64,000 bases of DNA from assembly GCA_030248215.1 (NCBI GenBank), contig JASANG010003696.1, positions 62,001 through 126,000 of the forward strand, read 5' to 3'. Below the pieces are notes generated by a model. That model did not search any database and was not told the origin of the DNA. It worked only from the letters and a program-made list of their open reading frames with translations. This document shows positions 27,901-38,742 of the stretch, one piece after another. Both the position numbers and the translations under genes were made by a program. Positions within the stretch are counted from its first letter, which is position 1, and each line of letters begins with the position of its first letter. This DNA is from Enoplolaimus lenunculus (Eukaryota > Nematoda > Enoplea > Enoplida > Thoracostomopsidae).

Positions 27901-30495
27901 TCTATGACATATGATCGAGACGAGAAGGTATTTTAATTCATAATCATACCGTTTTTTACCAAAAATGTAAGCACGGAAGAAACATTCCAAATCCAACCCT
28001 GCTGATACTAATCTCAGTGCAGTGTAGCTACCGTGTACTTCTTTCTTTGTATTCAAGCCTTCATACCTGGACCATACGTCATGTATGTACCAACTATGGC
28101 ACCTGAATACGTCATATATATTCCCAAATCATCTACTTTTCCATACATACAAATATATAAATATATAAATACAGCCATTAAAACAATAACAAACATTCAT
28201 ATGTATCAAGCCTTCATACCTGGACCATACGTCATGTATGTACCAACTATGGCACCTGAATACGTCATATATATTCCCAAATCATCTACTTTTCCATACA
28301 TACAAATATATAAATATATAAATACAGCCATTAAAACAATAACAAACATTCATATGTATACTTTGCGAGCCAATTTCGAACAAATTACGTAAAACTATCG
28401 ATTGTACCTCATGAATACAATCTTACACGAAAATATTCGCTAACTTACGACGGAAAATATTGAGATTCAACAACAGTGAAATCCTGTAACAACAGATCTC
28501 TAGATGGTCGGTCCTTTTGAAGCGAATTTGAAATGCCCAGCTGAATAGCACCCATGATTGTTGATGTTGGCACCTAAATAAATTTGCCATATACAGTAAA
28601 AGAATTTCATATCACTGTGACGATATTATATTCTGATGACGATAGAGGCTAGGTGAATATTACGTTATGTTATAAAGTTGTCATTACCTTCATTGATCTA
28701 CTATTTTATTGTTTATGCATTTAGCGAAATATTCCAAAGCGCAACGCATCAACCAGTAAACCTTCCGCGAAATTTTTTTACTTTCGAAACCAAAACGCCT
28801 GCATACCTACTGGATACTATACACGTATTCGTCCTAGTACTAGGCCCAAGCCAAATACGCTTATACTAACAAAAACCACACTATCTACAAAACCCATGTA
28901 TTCCCAGAAAGTACCACTATAAAACCAAATCGCTTAGCCATTACTTTTATACAATACGTCATTAAGATATGGACACAAAATCATTGTTCAAACTAAATTT
29001 CCGAACGTGGATAAAACTGCCTAACATAATGCCAGATGAAAATACAAAAACGATCATCTGCTAGCTGTTAAGCGATTTGAGTTTGCAATCAAGGGCTTAA
29101 CCAGGGTGTTCACTGTGTAAAAAACCCCGCTTTTAAAATTTTTGCATAAGAAATTTTTTGAGCTCTTAACACCAGTAAACCCTTTCAAAATTTTCATATA
29201 ACGTAAATAGGGATGTGCCGATTAATCGGCATCGGCATCGGTAATAATCGGCATTTTTCGTGAGTATTGGCATCGGCATCGGCGCTGCAGAAAGATTGCC
29301 GATTCTTTGCCGGTACTTTTTGCACATAACAGTCAGTTGGAATGCTTTCAATTTCATTTCTGGGCGCACAATAGTGTGTCTGCTCAGGAAAATTGTTATC
29401 TCTCTTGAGTTTGTGTTTGAAAAAATTAATTGAAATTAACCGTTCTTATAAAATTATAATCGTTTATGATGGTTAGGGTTTAAGCATTCAAATAATAACG
29501 TAATGTAGTATTCTATCTGCTTATTAAACATGGTGTACTACAGTTGAAATCGGCATCGGTTCGGCAAATTTTTAATATAAGAATCGGCATCGGTATCGGC
29601 ATCGGCAAAAATTTTGGTATCGGCACATCCCTAAACGTAAATGTCCCTTCCAAAATTCCAACCACGCAATTACTTGAATACAATAAGCAAAAACATACTT
29701 TTTTGTAATACACGACACCGGTCTCTAAATCAACCACACGGTGTTTTAGTTTCTTTATTTCGGCAGTTTGAGGTGGTTGCTCACTGTTACGACTGCTTGT
29801 GCTGGCACCTTCAAAATTAATATTAACACTAGCTTTTTGAATTAAATAAAATTTTAATAAATACTTACATATAACTAGCTCACTAGAGTCCAACCGTTGT
29901 CAAGCAAAAATTATATGACGATGCATAATAAACAACAATTTTTGTGAATTTGTCATACCGCATGCATACTAATCGTAACCACAAGAACTCTAAAAACCTT
30001 ATACATAACATACGAATTGCAGAACATGTCACTAACCTGTCCCCAAAGTAACACGAGACGATTCTCTCTTGGCAGTGTTCGTAGGGTCCGCAGCACTTTC
30101 GTCATTTGCAACGCTTGTATCCTCCTGATTTAATACGAAAGTAAAATAAAACCGAGTGACATGTTACAACGCGGCCTGGCTACATTTTGCAACAAAAATC
30201 AGTGTAATTCATCAAAAACAACTAAATTGTGCAACCAGAATATGTACTGAACAAAAGACATCAAACTTAATTTAGATCACTTATTCGATGGATTATATTA
30301 CCGACAATTTAGGTTGTGTAACGAACAGCTTTAAACGACTTTGCTCAATTAAAAACTACGAAGCATTTCGACTGATTCACCCACTTTTATACAACTGAGT
30401 TTTACGCATACACATACAATCCAGAATACCGGGGAACTCAGTTATCACACAACGATAAGTATACTTACTTGATTACGAAACTTCACTGAAGCCAT
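12970..30495 (-). CDS. PIP5K1: Phosphatidylinositol-4-phosphate 5-kinase type I (PIP5K1), 21 coding exons, 831 aa
   Basis: It phosphorylates PI4P to PI(4,5)P2 at membranes. Coding exons in transcript order: 30469-30495, 30037-30124, 29699-29808, 28449-28573, 27545-27662, 27031-27183, 26274-26333, 25801-25885, 25269-25423, 24897-24977, 18369-18477, 18116-18200, 17619-17751, 17324-17417, 16955-17017, 16497-16721, 16093-16146, 15513-15648, 15026-15075, 13114-13571, 12970-13056. Every junction keeps phase, with AG/GT borders. Visible motifs are the GASGS nucleotide loop (~171-175), catalytic ILKTV (~186-190), MNNLLP (~238), DLKGS (~253-257), MDYSLL (~315-320) and GIIDILQSY (~418-426). The activation loop [10 protein letters not shown] (~449-458) has Asn where vertebrate type I kinases usually have Glu or Asp. 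The tail has the family RPDLVP motif (~576-581). A Ser/Thr/Gly-rich run (~655-800) makes the protein longer than most. The kinase core is certain; the last two exons are less so. Confidence 0.96.
16461..16500 (-). repeat. Duplicated 5' splice site after PIP5K1 exon 16
   Basis: On the minus strand, CTGGTAAGTTGGT occurs twice, 22 bp apart, and a third similar word (GCTGGTAAGTTGCC) sits near 17066. The exon-proximal donor keeps frame with exon 17. Using the distal one would add 22 nt and shift frame. Confidence 0.7.
18690..19110 (-). pseudogene. LINE ORF2 C-terminal fragment
   Basis: The minus strand encodes the end of a non-LTR retrotransposon polyprotein: an RNase-H-like tail ending in DTGH, a short linker, then [20 protein letters not shown] with downstream C at the usual spacing (C-x2-C-x8-H-x4-C). 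This is the zinc-finger-like tail found after reverse transcriptase in several LINE clades. One in-frame TGA follows DTGH, and nothing upstream reads as reverse transcriptase, so the copy is 5'-truncated and dead. It lies inside PIP5K1 intron 10. The clade cannot be fixed from this piece. Confidence 0.8.
21361..21416. repeat. 28-bp unit, two perfect tandem copies
   Basis: TCAAAAACTTAAAGCTCC and the following ten bases repeat exactly (21361-21388, 21389-21416). No function is apparent. Confidence 0.95.
22320..22650. repeat. GCGGTTG / CAATCGCGA-rich degenerate repeat
   Basis: Words such as GCGGTTG, AACCGCGG, CAATCGCGAC and AAATGCG recur in both orientations over about 330 bp. A similar patch is at 4815-4990. 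It resembles the word-array interior of the MITEs here, but I could not define its ends. Confidence 0.45.
26712..26790. repeat. GATTCG/GAATTCG word array
   Basis: GATTCGGATTCGAATTCG is followed by a spaced second array (GGATTCGGATTCGG). The form matches the terminal arrays of the hAT-like MITEs, and a related patch is near 56285-56305. Ends and target duplication are not clear, so it is probably a remnant. Confidence 0.5.
28054..28359. repeat. 153-bp perfect tandem duplication in PIP5K1 intron 4
   Basis: 28054-28206 and 28207-28359 appear identical. Because 153 is a multiple of three, one plus-strand frame stays open through both copies (a 51-residue repeat). It has no start context or codon pattern suggesting a real gene and sits antisense in an intron. 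Identity implies a very recent duplication or an assembly artefact. Confidence 0.95.
29208..29633. mobile_element. hAT-like MITE with GGCATC arrays
   Basis: The ends are TAGGGATGTGCCGAT and its exact complement ATCGGCACATCCCTA. A perfect 8-bp duplication, AACGTAAA, lies on both sides (29200-29207, 29634-29641). Just inside each end are arrays of ATCGGC/GCCGAT. It is 426 bp, non-coding, and sits 65 bp from PIP5K1 exon 3. Confidence 0.95.
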
Positions 30496-33400
30496 TTTGA
30501 CCACCTTCGAATTCTTACGAAAAATTTACACGTGACGAAAACTATTTAACAAATTATAACTGCATTAAAATCACACATCGATCGCAACCACAGTTAAAAA
30601 TTATCACATATTTACATAAACTACTAATTTCATAAAACGCTTTATACGCTAATTTAATTTAGCCTCTAAAGAATGTATTATATTGCAAATTTTAAAGCAC
30701 TGGATTCGGTGAACAGCAGCAAACGCATTAATAAATTAACCAGCAGTAAAATTATGGTAAGGTCAGGTATGAACGGTCTCGGTCAAAAAAGCGAGACCGA
30801 GATCCAACCTACCGAGACTGACACTTTTGATCTCGGTCTCGGTCAATTTTTAACCGTTACCGAAAAAAATAATATTTTTCTAACAAAACCCATTAAGATA
30901 TTTTATCTGCTCACTGCTCAGAATTGCCATTTAATTTATACAATTAAACTAATAAATCGCCGCTAAACTTTATTTTTTATTTTATTTATAACTTAGGAAC
31001 GGTGGCACAAACGCAACGATTGAAAACTTTAAAAACTATCTCCAACTCCAATTATAACAGACGTTCGGTTGCACACATGAAAATGAACGTAAGCGAATTA
31101 TATGCGACCGTCATTGTCAATATTAATGAAGACAATGCATGGTGATCTGAGCTGTGCAATTATATTTACTTGTTAACTTCCACACGCTCATACCTAAGTT
31201 GAAGCGTAAACCTACCACTAAGCCATCCATATCATAGTGTAGTTAATAAAATCATCACTGGAGGAACTTACTTGTATTAAAACAGTCATAGTATTGATCA
31301 AAGTAAACAAGTACCAATAGTTAGTATTTCACGAATGCGCATTTAGTCCACAAGACTGGCAAAACATTGCTGCGTGTTTTTCATCAGCTCCAACTCCAAC
31401 TAGCTCAGCTAATATCAATTGTTTATCGCTTTTTCCCCTCTTTGGTCTCGATGCCGTTGTATAGTTAGTATTCTAAACTTTTCACAGCTATTGACAAAAA
31501 ATTTGAATAATGGTAGTTGTTTATAATTACAGGAAAACGACTAAATTCAAGAAATATCGTTTTAATTAGGCAAATTGGCATGAATCTTAATAGCGTGTCG
31601 CATGCGGTTCATAAAATTGAACACTATTGGTACATGTGCATATGCTATGAGATACATTGTAATGTATGGATGCTTGCCGCCAGCGTACGATCGCCATATA
31701 GTCGACGATAAAAAGAGTTGAAATTACGGTATATATAGCGTGTACCTAAAATCCGTAGGTCGCCAGTTGAAACCCACCCTGGGGTGTTTTTGATGTCAAC
31801 AAATCAACATTGCAAATGTTTAAGTTTCTAACTTATTATTCAAATCATTCAAGGCGAATTTCATTACTATTGATCTTAGCCCTCAAGAGTACAATACCCA
31901 TACGCCGAACTCAAATTCTCCTAGCTAGGTAAATATATAGAATAACGTTCACAAACCACTCAAATAAATAAAAAACTTATACGATTTATACAGCTACAAA
32001 ATTATTGTTGACTATTATAACTGTAACAAACTTCGTTTAACTTAGCAAGAGTGAATCCAAGGTCGTTTCAACATAAGGGGTGATTCAAATTTATCTTTAT
32101 GCCATAAAACAAGCTTCGCACAAACTAGCTCACTTTTTACAAGAGTCAAACATCTGCTTTAGACAATTTGACGCGTGGTTATTGTCTTCCACATTATACA
32201 TGTGTTAACTTAACGCAATAGTCTCCCACCACTGAAGTTTATTTTTCAACCTGAGCCCGTATTGTCAAATGTGTGTAGCACCTTGCACCAGTTGGTGATA
32301 GTTCCTATAACTTTCGAAACAAGTGCATAGTGAGGTTTGGAATTTAGCACATTGTTCGCGTTTAATTTGCCTTACTTCTGCACAAAGTTGAGATCCGCAA
32401 TTGCACATGTTCTTTAGTTTGAAAACCTATCGTAAACTGCTGATAAGTGCTATACTTGTTTGGGAATATGGGCCCTTAAGCTCAGGTTTAGTGTATTAAG
32501 CTTTAGGTTTTATGCTTTCAGTTTTAAGGCTAACCTAAACCTAGCCTCTGCCTCTGGCCCAGGATAACCTCCGTAATTTCGTTGAAGGGCTTATGCATTG
32601 AGGCGAGTTTTTGTTTTGGGAAGCAAAACAAGTACCGACAATTTTGACACGTTTTCCCGAACGACTGGTCCAGCATGTGAATATTATCGGTGTTGAACCT
32701 AGATAAGCCTAAATCTTAGCAAGCAACGATTACATCTGCTATAGGCTGAGAAACATTTAGATATATGTTGTCGAAAATTTTCGCAAATAATATTTGACTG
32801 TCCATTTTTTCCTGATTCGGACTCAAAATAATGATCAACTGTTAGTTGTTTTTACTGAGGTCAACATTTTTTGTCGGAGCCCGTGCCAGAACATGAGTTA
32901 AACGTTAATATTCAAAATTAGGCAATAAAAATAATGCTAAATTCGCTATACTTTTTAACAATAAATCTGCAGTGTTTTCAACCACAAAGCAAGAAATCTT
33001 TTGAAAATTAAACGATCCAAAGTTACCCTAAAGTTACAATTAATTAACTCAGTGAGCGGCACAAGTTTTGCAAATATGTGTGTGAAAAATTTCGATACCG
33101 AAATTGCTGAAACCTCCAGCAAAAATTGTACTGAAACCAGGGTCAGATTTTGAAATATATACTGCTGATGCAAAACACTAAAAATTGTATCCTAAAGTTG
33201 ACTCATATAAAAGATCAAGGGCGCAAAGTTTTTCTGCTTGCATACAATATATAGAGTATGCAATAAAAACTTTAGACTAATTTTTTGCTTAGGTTTAGGC
33301 TTAGGTTGACGATTCGGTATAAGCACATTCTTATTCTTTGGCTTTTATAGGCTTAGGTTTTATAGGAATAATTTATGCTACAACTATGGCCAATAATATA

Positions 33401-33839
33401 TACATTGGCCCCAAAAATTATAGTAGAATTTGATATTATACAATGGTAAGCGCTCACACCCACTGCGAAACGTTGCCAGTTCTATTTTAAACGTTAATTT
33501 TACGTAAAAATAGGCTATTTAAAATCTCTGTAGATTAGCAAAACTTGCTGTATTGTTCAAGTTAAAAGTTATTTTCCTAAACGACAAAATAAAGTTTATA
33601 ATTGCGTGTGCTCTGACACAATTTTCGCCCTGTATTTTAAGGTGTGGTCACCGCGCTTGGCAATGTTTTTGTCTGAAAAACCTTAAAAATATTTCAGCTG
33701 GTTAATTTTAAAATTGTTTAGCGTTAAAAAATTACAAATAGTCAATGTTTTTTGTTAATATAAAAACTTCGTTATCTTCCATTTTACTTCGGTAAAACAC
33801 ATTTCGAAGATATTTGGCTCTAAAATTTTTGTATACATA
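30496..33839. other. Intergenic region upstream of PIP5K1
   Basis: It holds the presumed PIP5K1 5' UTR and promoter; I see no TATA element I would trust. TTAGGC-type patches lie at 32460-32545 and 33285-33365. At 31755-31785 there is a weak tRNA-B-box-like word, possibly an old SINE. No gene seen. Confidence 0.5.
30768..30862. mobile_element. GGTCTC-array MITE remnant
   Basis: GGTCTCGGTC and GAGACCGAGA words face each other over about 95 bp. The same word family forms the inner element at 59515-59905. No clean ends are visible. Confidence 0.55.
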
Positions 33840-34004
33840 CTGCAAAAAATGGTGAATCAAATTGACTCTCTCCAAAACAGGCTTTTCCGAATTGCGCAAA
33901 CTGAGTCAAAATTCGTGTCCGCCAGAGTCAAATAGGACTCTGTTTGTGTGGTCCGGAAATGCCCATTCGTAAAGAGTTAGTTTGACTCACCATTTTGTGT
34001 AGTG
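33840..34004. mobile_element. MITE, CACTGCAAAAAATGG family (copy 2)
   Basis: It starts CTGCAAAAAATGGTGAATCA and ends TGACTCACCATTTTGTGTAG, with AGTCAAATT words inside. This is a degraded copy of the element at 6871. Confidence 0.8.
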
Positions 34005-34207
34005 CAGAGTCTTACAGCAATTGATTGTTTACCACAGTCACCCAGTGTCCCTGTCTCCCACTGGAAAGGCCCTTTGTACTTGACGTGGGCCAGACAAATG
34101 TAGAGACGTGGCAACTAACAAACTTATATATCGATACAGATATGTGGTCAATGTAGAGAATAGAACGGTAAACAGAGTATAAGTATATTCCAAAGCTTAT
34201 AAGCCTG

Positions 34208-34373
34208 CACTGCAAAAAATGGTGACTGAACTTGACTATCTCCGAATACGGCTCTACTGGACTACACAAACTGAGAGTCAAATTAGACTCTGCCAGAGTC
34301 AAATTCGACTCACTTGTAGACCAGTAGAGCCTATTTTGGAGAGAGTCAATTTGATTCACCATTTTTTGCAGCG
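34208..34373. mobile_element. MITE, CACTGCAAAAAATGG family (copy 3)
   Basis: It starts CACTGCAAAAAATGGTGACT and ends with CACCATTTTTTGCAGCG. It lies only 204 bp from copy 2, in the DNA upstream of the first secreted-peptide gene. Confidence 0.85.
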
Positions 34374-34733
34374 TAGCTTAAATTAACGTTAAAGCTTAAG
34401 CTTCCCACAGAAAAATTTCCGTCCATCGTCTATATATAGGCTAAAGATCTAAATAATTACGCGCATACTACAGTTGCTCAATGACGTTGGTTCTCTGTAT
34501 TGTTTTTGCATCGACAGACTGAAAGAGCTGTGAATCGATGCAAACCTTGCTTCAGTTTTATTTCAACCAATGAAATAAATTTATTAGTTGTTTTTACCGT
34601 TCGTTTGATTTTTCGCAGGAAGATTTCGCTTAAAATCTGGTTGCCAAAAAGGCTAAAAATACAAATAGAATTGTTAGATCAAAGGTAAACAGAAAACTTG
34701 CTAAAATATGAAGCGTTGCTGAAAAAATTGCTC

Positions 34734-34900
34734 TGTACCCATATGGGTAACAAACCGAAGACTAGTTACCCATAGCTACAAACGTAAGGTACCCAGATTG
34801 GTAATAGCTAGCTAAAAATGTATACATATGGGTTGTTTCTACCTCCTACTATGGGTAGGTGACATAACAGGTACCAAGTGCACAATTGGTAACGTGAACC
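34734..34900. repeat. Cluster of ACCCATATGGGT-like palindromes
   Basis: TACCCATATGGGTAA is followed by GTTACCCATAG, GGTACCCAGATTGG, ACATATGGGTTG, CTATGGGTAGG and GGTACCAAG within 160 bp, just upstream of a TATA-like site and the first peptide gene. It could be a regulatory cluster or a MITE of the same word-array style. Confidence 0.5.
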
Positions 34901-34903
34901 GCG

Positions 34904-34910
34904 TATAAAT
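34904..34910 (+). promoter_or_regulatory. TATA-like box
   Basis: TATAAAT lies 94 bp upstream of the ATG of the first secreted-peptide gene. A TTTCAG acceptor-like word between it and the ATG leaves the true first exon uncertain. Confidence 0.35.
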
Positions 34911-35003
34911 CGAGTCACTCGTGGTAGTAGTGTATTTTTAAATATATTTCAGAAGTTAATTTTAACAATAATTCAGTTTCTGCTTTCACCGACTGCGAAG
35001 AAT

Positions 35004-36019
35004 ATGGCACAAGTACTCAAATTAATTTCTGTCGTGATTTTGTTATGTTTCAGCTTGAAAGAAGGCAAGTCAAATGCTGGAGTGCTGGAGTGCTCGCTAA
35101 TTCTTTGAAAAGCTGAAACTTACAATTATGAAGCTAATTTTAAGTGAATTGCTCAAGGTTAATAATTGAAAGCTTGTAGTGGAAACGAGAAAGTTTGAAA
35201 CGGACACTAGTATTTCGGCTGAACTTATGTTCTGTTTGCCCTATACAGTATCTCCAGAATCAATTCTTGAAGTTGTAATATTTTAAAATGGTGTCCCCTG
35301 CTATAAAAATAGCATTTTCGCGTTCATACGATTTTGATGACAGAAACTTAATTAGAATATTTCATTCTTGTAATAAAATGCTCCTTACGGTAAATTCCAG
35401 TAAGTTGATTAATCAACTCAGAGAGGAAATTAGTTAATTTTTGGCCATTTCTGAGTCAATAGCACTAAATATTAACTCACTCTGAGCTCATTCAATTCCG
35501 GGTGAATTGATTAATTATCTCAGAATGAATTAAACCAATTCACAATTCTGAGTTCTGAAAGACCTGATTCAGAGCTTAGGCTTCTGAGTGGATTAAACTC
35601 ATTCTGTGTTAAAATCAACTCACTGGCATTTACAGTGTATAGCAACTTTTGTTTGATTCAGAATAACAAGAGCGAGTCTTATTATAATTTGTATTGGTTT
35701 GTGAGAGGTTTTTATACTACTTTAAAAATTCCATAATTTCGCTATCATTAAAGGCAATTTTCCAGGCACGGCACACTATCCGTACCACTACCGGAACTAT
35801 AATCGAAATAGTATGTTATGGCCGATGTTGATGTTATCAGGCGGAGGATTGGCAGGTCAGCGAGTCTATGGCGCAAATGTATGGCCGTACGTTGTACAGA
35901 ATAATATGTTGGCCGCTATGCAGAATCCGTCCGGACAAAATTTGATGAATCAATACTTAATGATGTCAATGCTACAGCCAAGATCAAGAAGTTTGCTCAA
36001 TCGTATGCTGTTTGGATGA
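35004..36019 (+). CDS. Short secreted peptide A, two exons, 104 aa
   Basis: Not recognised from any family I know. Exon 1 is 35004-35064 and encodes a signal peptide (MAQVLKLISVVILLCFSLKE); exon 2 is 35766-36019. The donor is GAAG|GCAAGT, a GC donor, and the acceptor is TTTTCCAG; phase 1. The mature part has no cysteine. It begins with a Tyr/Asn/His-rich stretch, then a Met- and Gln/Asn-rich tail containing LWPM, VWPYVVQNNMLAAMQNPSGQ and NQYLMMSML, and ends in RMLFG. The tail aligns closely with peptide B downstream. The last Gly could be an amidation signal. A MITE fills part of the intron. Secretion is well supported; function is unknown. Confidence 0.8.
35388..35637. mobile_element. MITE, CACTGTAAATTTCAGTGAG family (copy 2), in peptide A intron
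   Basis: The left end reads CGGTAAATTCCAGTAAGTTG and the right end ACTGGCATTTACAGTG; TA lies on both sides. The interior is of AACTCA/TGAGTT words. It occupies a third of the intron of peptide A. Confidence 0.8.
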
Positions 36020-36096
36020 ATTTAAGCTCAACGATAGCTCACACACCGACTGGCGTTTCCAGAAAATTGAAAAAGCGAGTCATGTTGTATAAAAAC

Positions 36097-36276
36097 TAAT
36101 GTAGACAACAGGACCGTAACAGTTGTATATAAGCGTATTCCTAAGCCTAACTTAAACCTAAACCTAAGCGTATGTATGAGCGCATACCTCAGTGTAAGCC
36201 TAAACCTAAGCAAAAAAGTTAGTCTACAGCATAAGTTGACTCCGTTGCAGTTCCATAGAAAAACGTTCCAGGCCAA
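36097..36276. mobile_element. TTAGGC-word MITE (degenerate copy)
   Basis: AATGTAGACAACAGGACCG at the left and AACGTTCCAGGCC at the right match the ends of the intact copy at 48130. The interior is CCTAAGCCTAA and AAACCTAAGC runs. Confidence 0.65.
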
Positions 36277-36328
36277 ATTTTTAAAAGGGGTTGCTTGTGT
36301 TCCTTTACAATCTGAAAAAGTGTCTCGA

Positions 36329-36577
36329 TGTAAATTTCAGTGAGTTGATTAAATCAACTCAGAAAGAATTAGTTATTTCTGGTTGCTTCTGAGTTAATAT
36401 AATAACAATAAATATTGACTCAGTCTGAGCTGATTTAATTATGGATTAGTTGATTAATTAACTCAGAATGAGCTCAAGCAATTCAGAGTTCTGAGTTCTG
36501 AAATACATGGTTCAGAGCTCAAACTTCTGAGTGAATTAAACTCATTGAGTTAAAATCAAGCCACTCAAATTTACAGT
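36329..36577. mobile_element. MITE, CACTGTAAATTTCAGTGAG family (copy 3)
   Basis: It begins TGTAAATTTCAGTGAGTTGA and ends CAAATTTACAGTG, followed by TA. The interior closely follows the copies at 35388 and 43237. Confidence 0.85.
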
Positions 36578-36808
36578 GTAACTTCCTTTACAAACATCCC
36601 AGAAACCCGAGCGACGTCTTCACCGAGACCGAATTTAAAATGCTGAATACTCAGGGTGCGACAATATGTGAAAAATACGGGAGCGAAAGTAAACACAGTT
36701 AACCGGATATGGACGTAATGCAAAATCATCGGAACAGCTAAAAGGAAGTTTAATTTTTAATTTTGCCAGTAATCTGTAAACTATTGTCAAAAATTTATTT
36801 AGAGCGGC

Positions 36809-36990
36809 TGTAAATTTCAGTGAGTTGATTTTAACTCAAAATGAGTTGAATTAGTCAGTCTGCGTTAGGACTATCAGAACTCAAAGTTAAATTTGAGTTG
36901 ATTCAATTCATTTTAAGTTATTTGAGTTAACCAACTCAGCCAGGGTCAACTGAACTCCAGAGTAAGAATCAACTCAACTCAGAGTGAGAC
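36809..36990. mobile_element. MITE, CACTGTAAATTTCAGTGAG family (truncated copy 4)
   Basis: CTGTAAATTTCAGTGAGTTG is followed by GAGTTGA/TCAACTC words. The right end is lost near 36990. Most similar to the copy at 8020. Confidence 0.75.
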
Positions 36991-37269
36991 GGAAATTCAA
37001 ACAATGAGCTGGCCGGAACCTGTTGCAATGTTTCTAACATTAGCTGTTTTCTTGCCGGAGCCGGAAGCATGCATATATGCATACGTTTCCAGCTGTATCC
37101 TGCGCCGAACGCTTCTGCAAACTGTAAATATGCAATATACACTATATATCTTTCGGTATGCTTGTGTGTATTTTCTTATACAAATGTAAAAAGTTTATGA
37201 ATATTTGCGTTGTTTTCCCTCGTATCCTGTGATATTTCTGGTTCCAGTTTCTGGTTATAACATTCTTCC

Positions 37270-37348
37270 AGCAGAGCCTCCAAAACCACGCCCCAAAAAC
37301 AAAAACCCCCCCCCCACTACCGCACCCCCCCACACCCCCCCCCCAAGG
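37270..37348. repeat. C-rich tract
   Basis: Runs of 8-10 cytosines are separated by ACTA, GCA and ACA. The opposite strand would favour G-quadruplexes. It is non-coding. Confidence 0.9.
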
Positions 37349-37574
37349 CTAGCTAAACTGTTGTTGCGAAACTGTGTGCGAACATTTTGCTTTAAATAAA
37401 AAATATCCGCATAGAGTTTATTGCATTGTTGGACATTTTGTATACAGCTTGCGCATTATGTTTACATTAAATATAGTGTCGCGCGAACTGTCGGACTTTA
37501 TCGTTAAAGTCTAAAAGATGTCGCCAGAAAGCGCTAAATAAGATAATTTGCCACGTACATTTGTGGTTTCTGCA

Positions 37575-38020
37575 TGTAATTTTCTCGTTAAATTTAATTT
37601 CCCGCCAAAATTTGAATTTTCATCATAAATTTCAGTTTCCCGCTAAAACTCTTGAATTTCCCGCCCAAATTAAAATTTTCCCGCCAAAATTTTAATTTTT
37701 CCGCCAAAATGTAAATTTTCCCGCCAATATTTAAATTTTTCCGACAAAATTTGAATTTTCCCTCCAAAATTTTAATGTCCCACCAAAATTAGAATTTTCA
37801 TCCAAAATTTAAATTTTCTTGCCAAAAATAAAATTTCTCGCCAAAATTGGAATTTTCTGCCAAAATTTCAATTTTCTCGCCAAAATTAGAATTTCCCGCC
37901 AAAATTTGAATTTCCCACAGAAATCTGAATTTTTCCGCCAAAATTTGAATTTCCGCACTAAAATTTTAATTTCCCGTCAAAATCTAAATTTTCCGCCAAA
38001 ATTGAATTTCCCCGCCAAGG
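37575..38020. repeat. ~20-bp minisatellite, TTTTCCCGCCAAAATTTGAA type
   Basis: About 20 diverged tandem units over 440 bp. The conserved core TTTCCCGCCAAAA matches the textbook E2F/DP site (TTTSSCGC). No gene starts within 3 kb downstream on the plus strand, so promoter use is doubtful. Confidence 0.9.
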
Positions 38021-38591
38021 TGTCTCTCTCTAGTGTATCTGTCACATAAAAATATTGTCCACTACACTGATTTTTCAAACATTTCAATGTCTTAGACAGT
38101 CTTTTACTGCAAATCAGTTTGGTCCAGATAGCGTTTTCGAGAAACTCTACAATGTCCGCGACTGGCTGTGATACTACCGGAGAATAAAGAGTTTCGATAA
38201 AACATAAACCGGATAAGCTAAGGACTTTCTTTGGGAAGGAGACATTTTGTGTTCGGCGTGCCCGTATGGTACCTAACGTGTGACCGGCACAATCAGGACA
38301 ATTTTCAACAGTTTTCAAGAAGTGTTGATAAGCCAAACTCAGTACAAAAAGTTGCACTTTTATGAACATCTAGTTGTAGCAGTAAGAACCGGTGTGTCGA
38401 GCAAAGCAGCATCAAAAAGCCAAAAAATCGATGAACAATTCAATCTCGAATACCAAAAGCAATATTTAACCTTTTCAACCACATCGTCTTCTGTGATTCG
38501 TTAAACATTTCCTGAGCTGCTCTGCTTTCAATATTTTGCGCTGCTATAGTTTGAATATCTGTGCAACTTTTCAGGGTGTTTTTAAATATAC

Positions 38592-38628
38592 AATAATAAT
38601 ATTAATAATAATAATAATACTAATGATG

Positions 38629-38685
<57 letters not shown>

Positions 38686-38742
38686 TTTATATTATTATTA
38701 ATAATAATAATAATAATTAATAATAATATTAATACATTTCAG
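38592..38742. repeat. (ATA)n microsatellite
   Basis: About 150 bp of AATAAT repeats broken by a few TATT steps. Confidence 0.97.

Noticed and set aside
28033-28392. 119-codon repetitive frame
   Set aside because: It is kept open only because the 153-bp duplication is a multiple of three. No gene-like context.
31755-31785. tRNA gene or tRNA-derived SINE
   Set aside because: Only a partial B-box-like word (AGTTGAAACCC). No A box and no cloverleaf.
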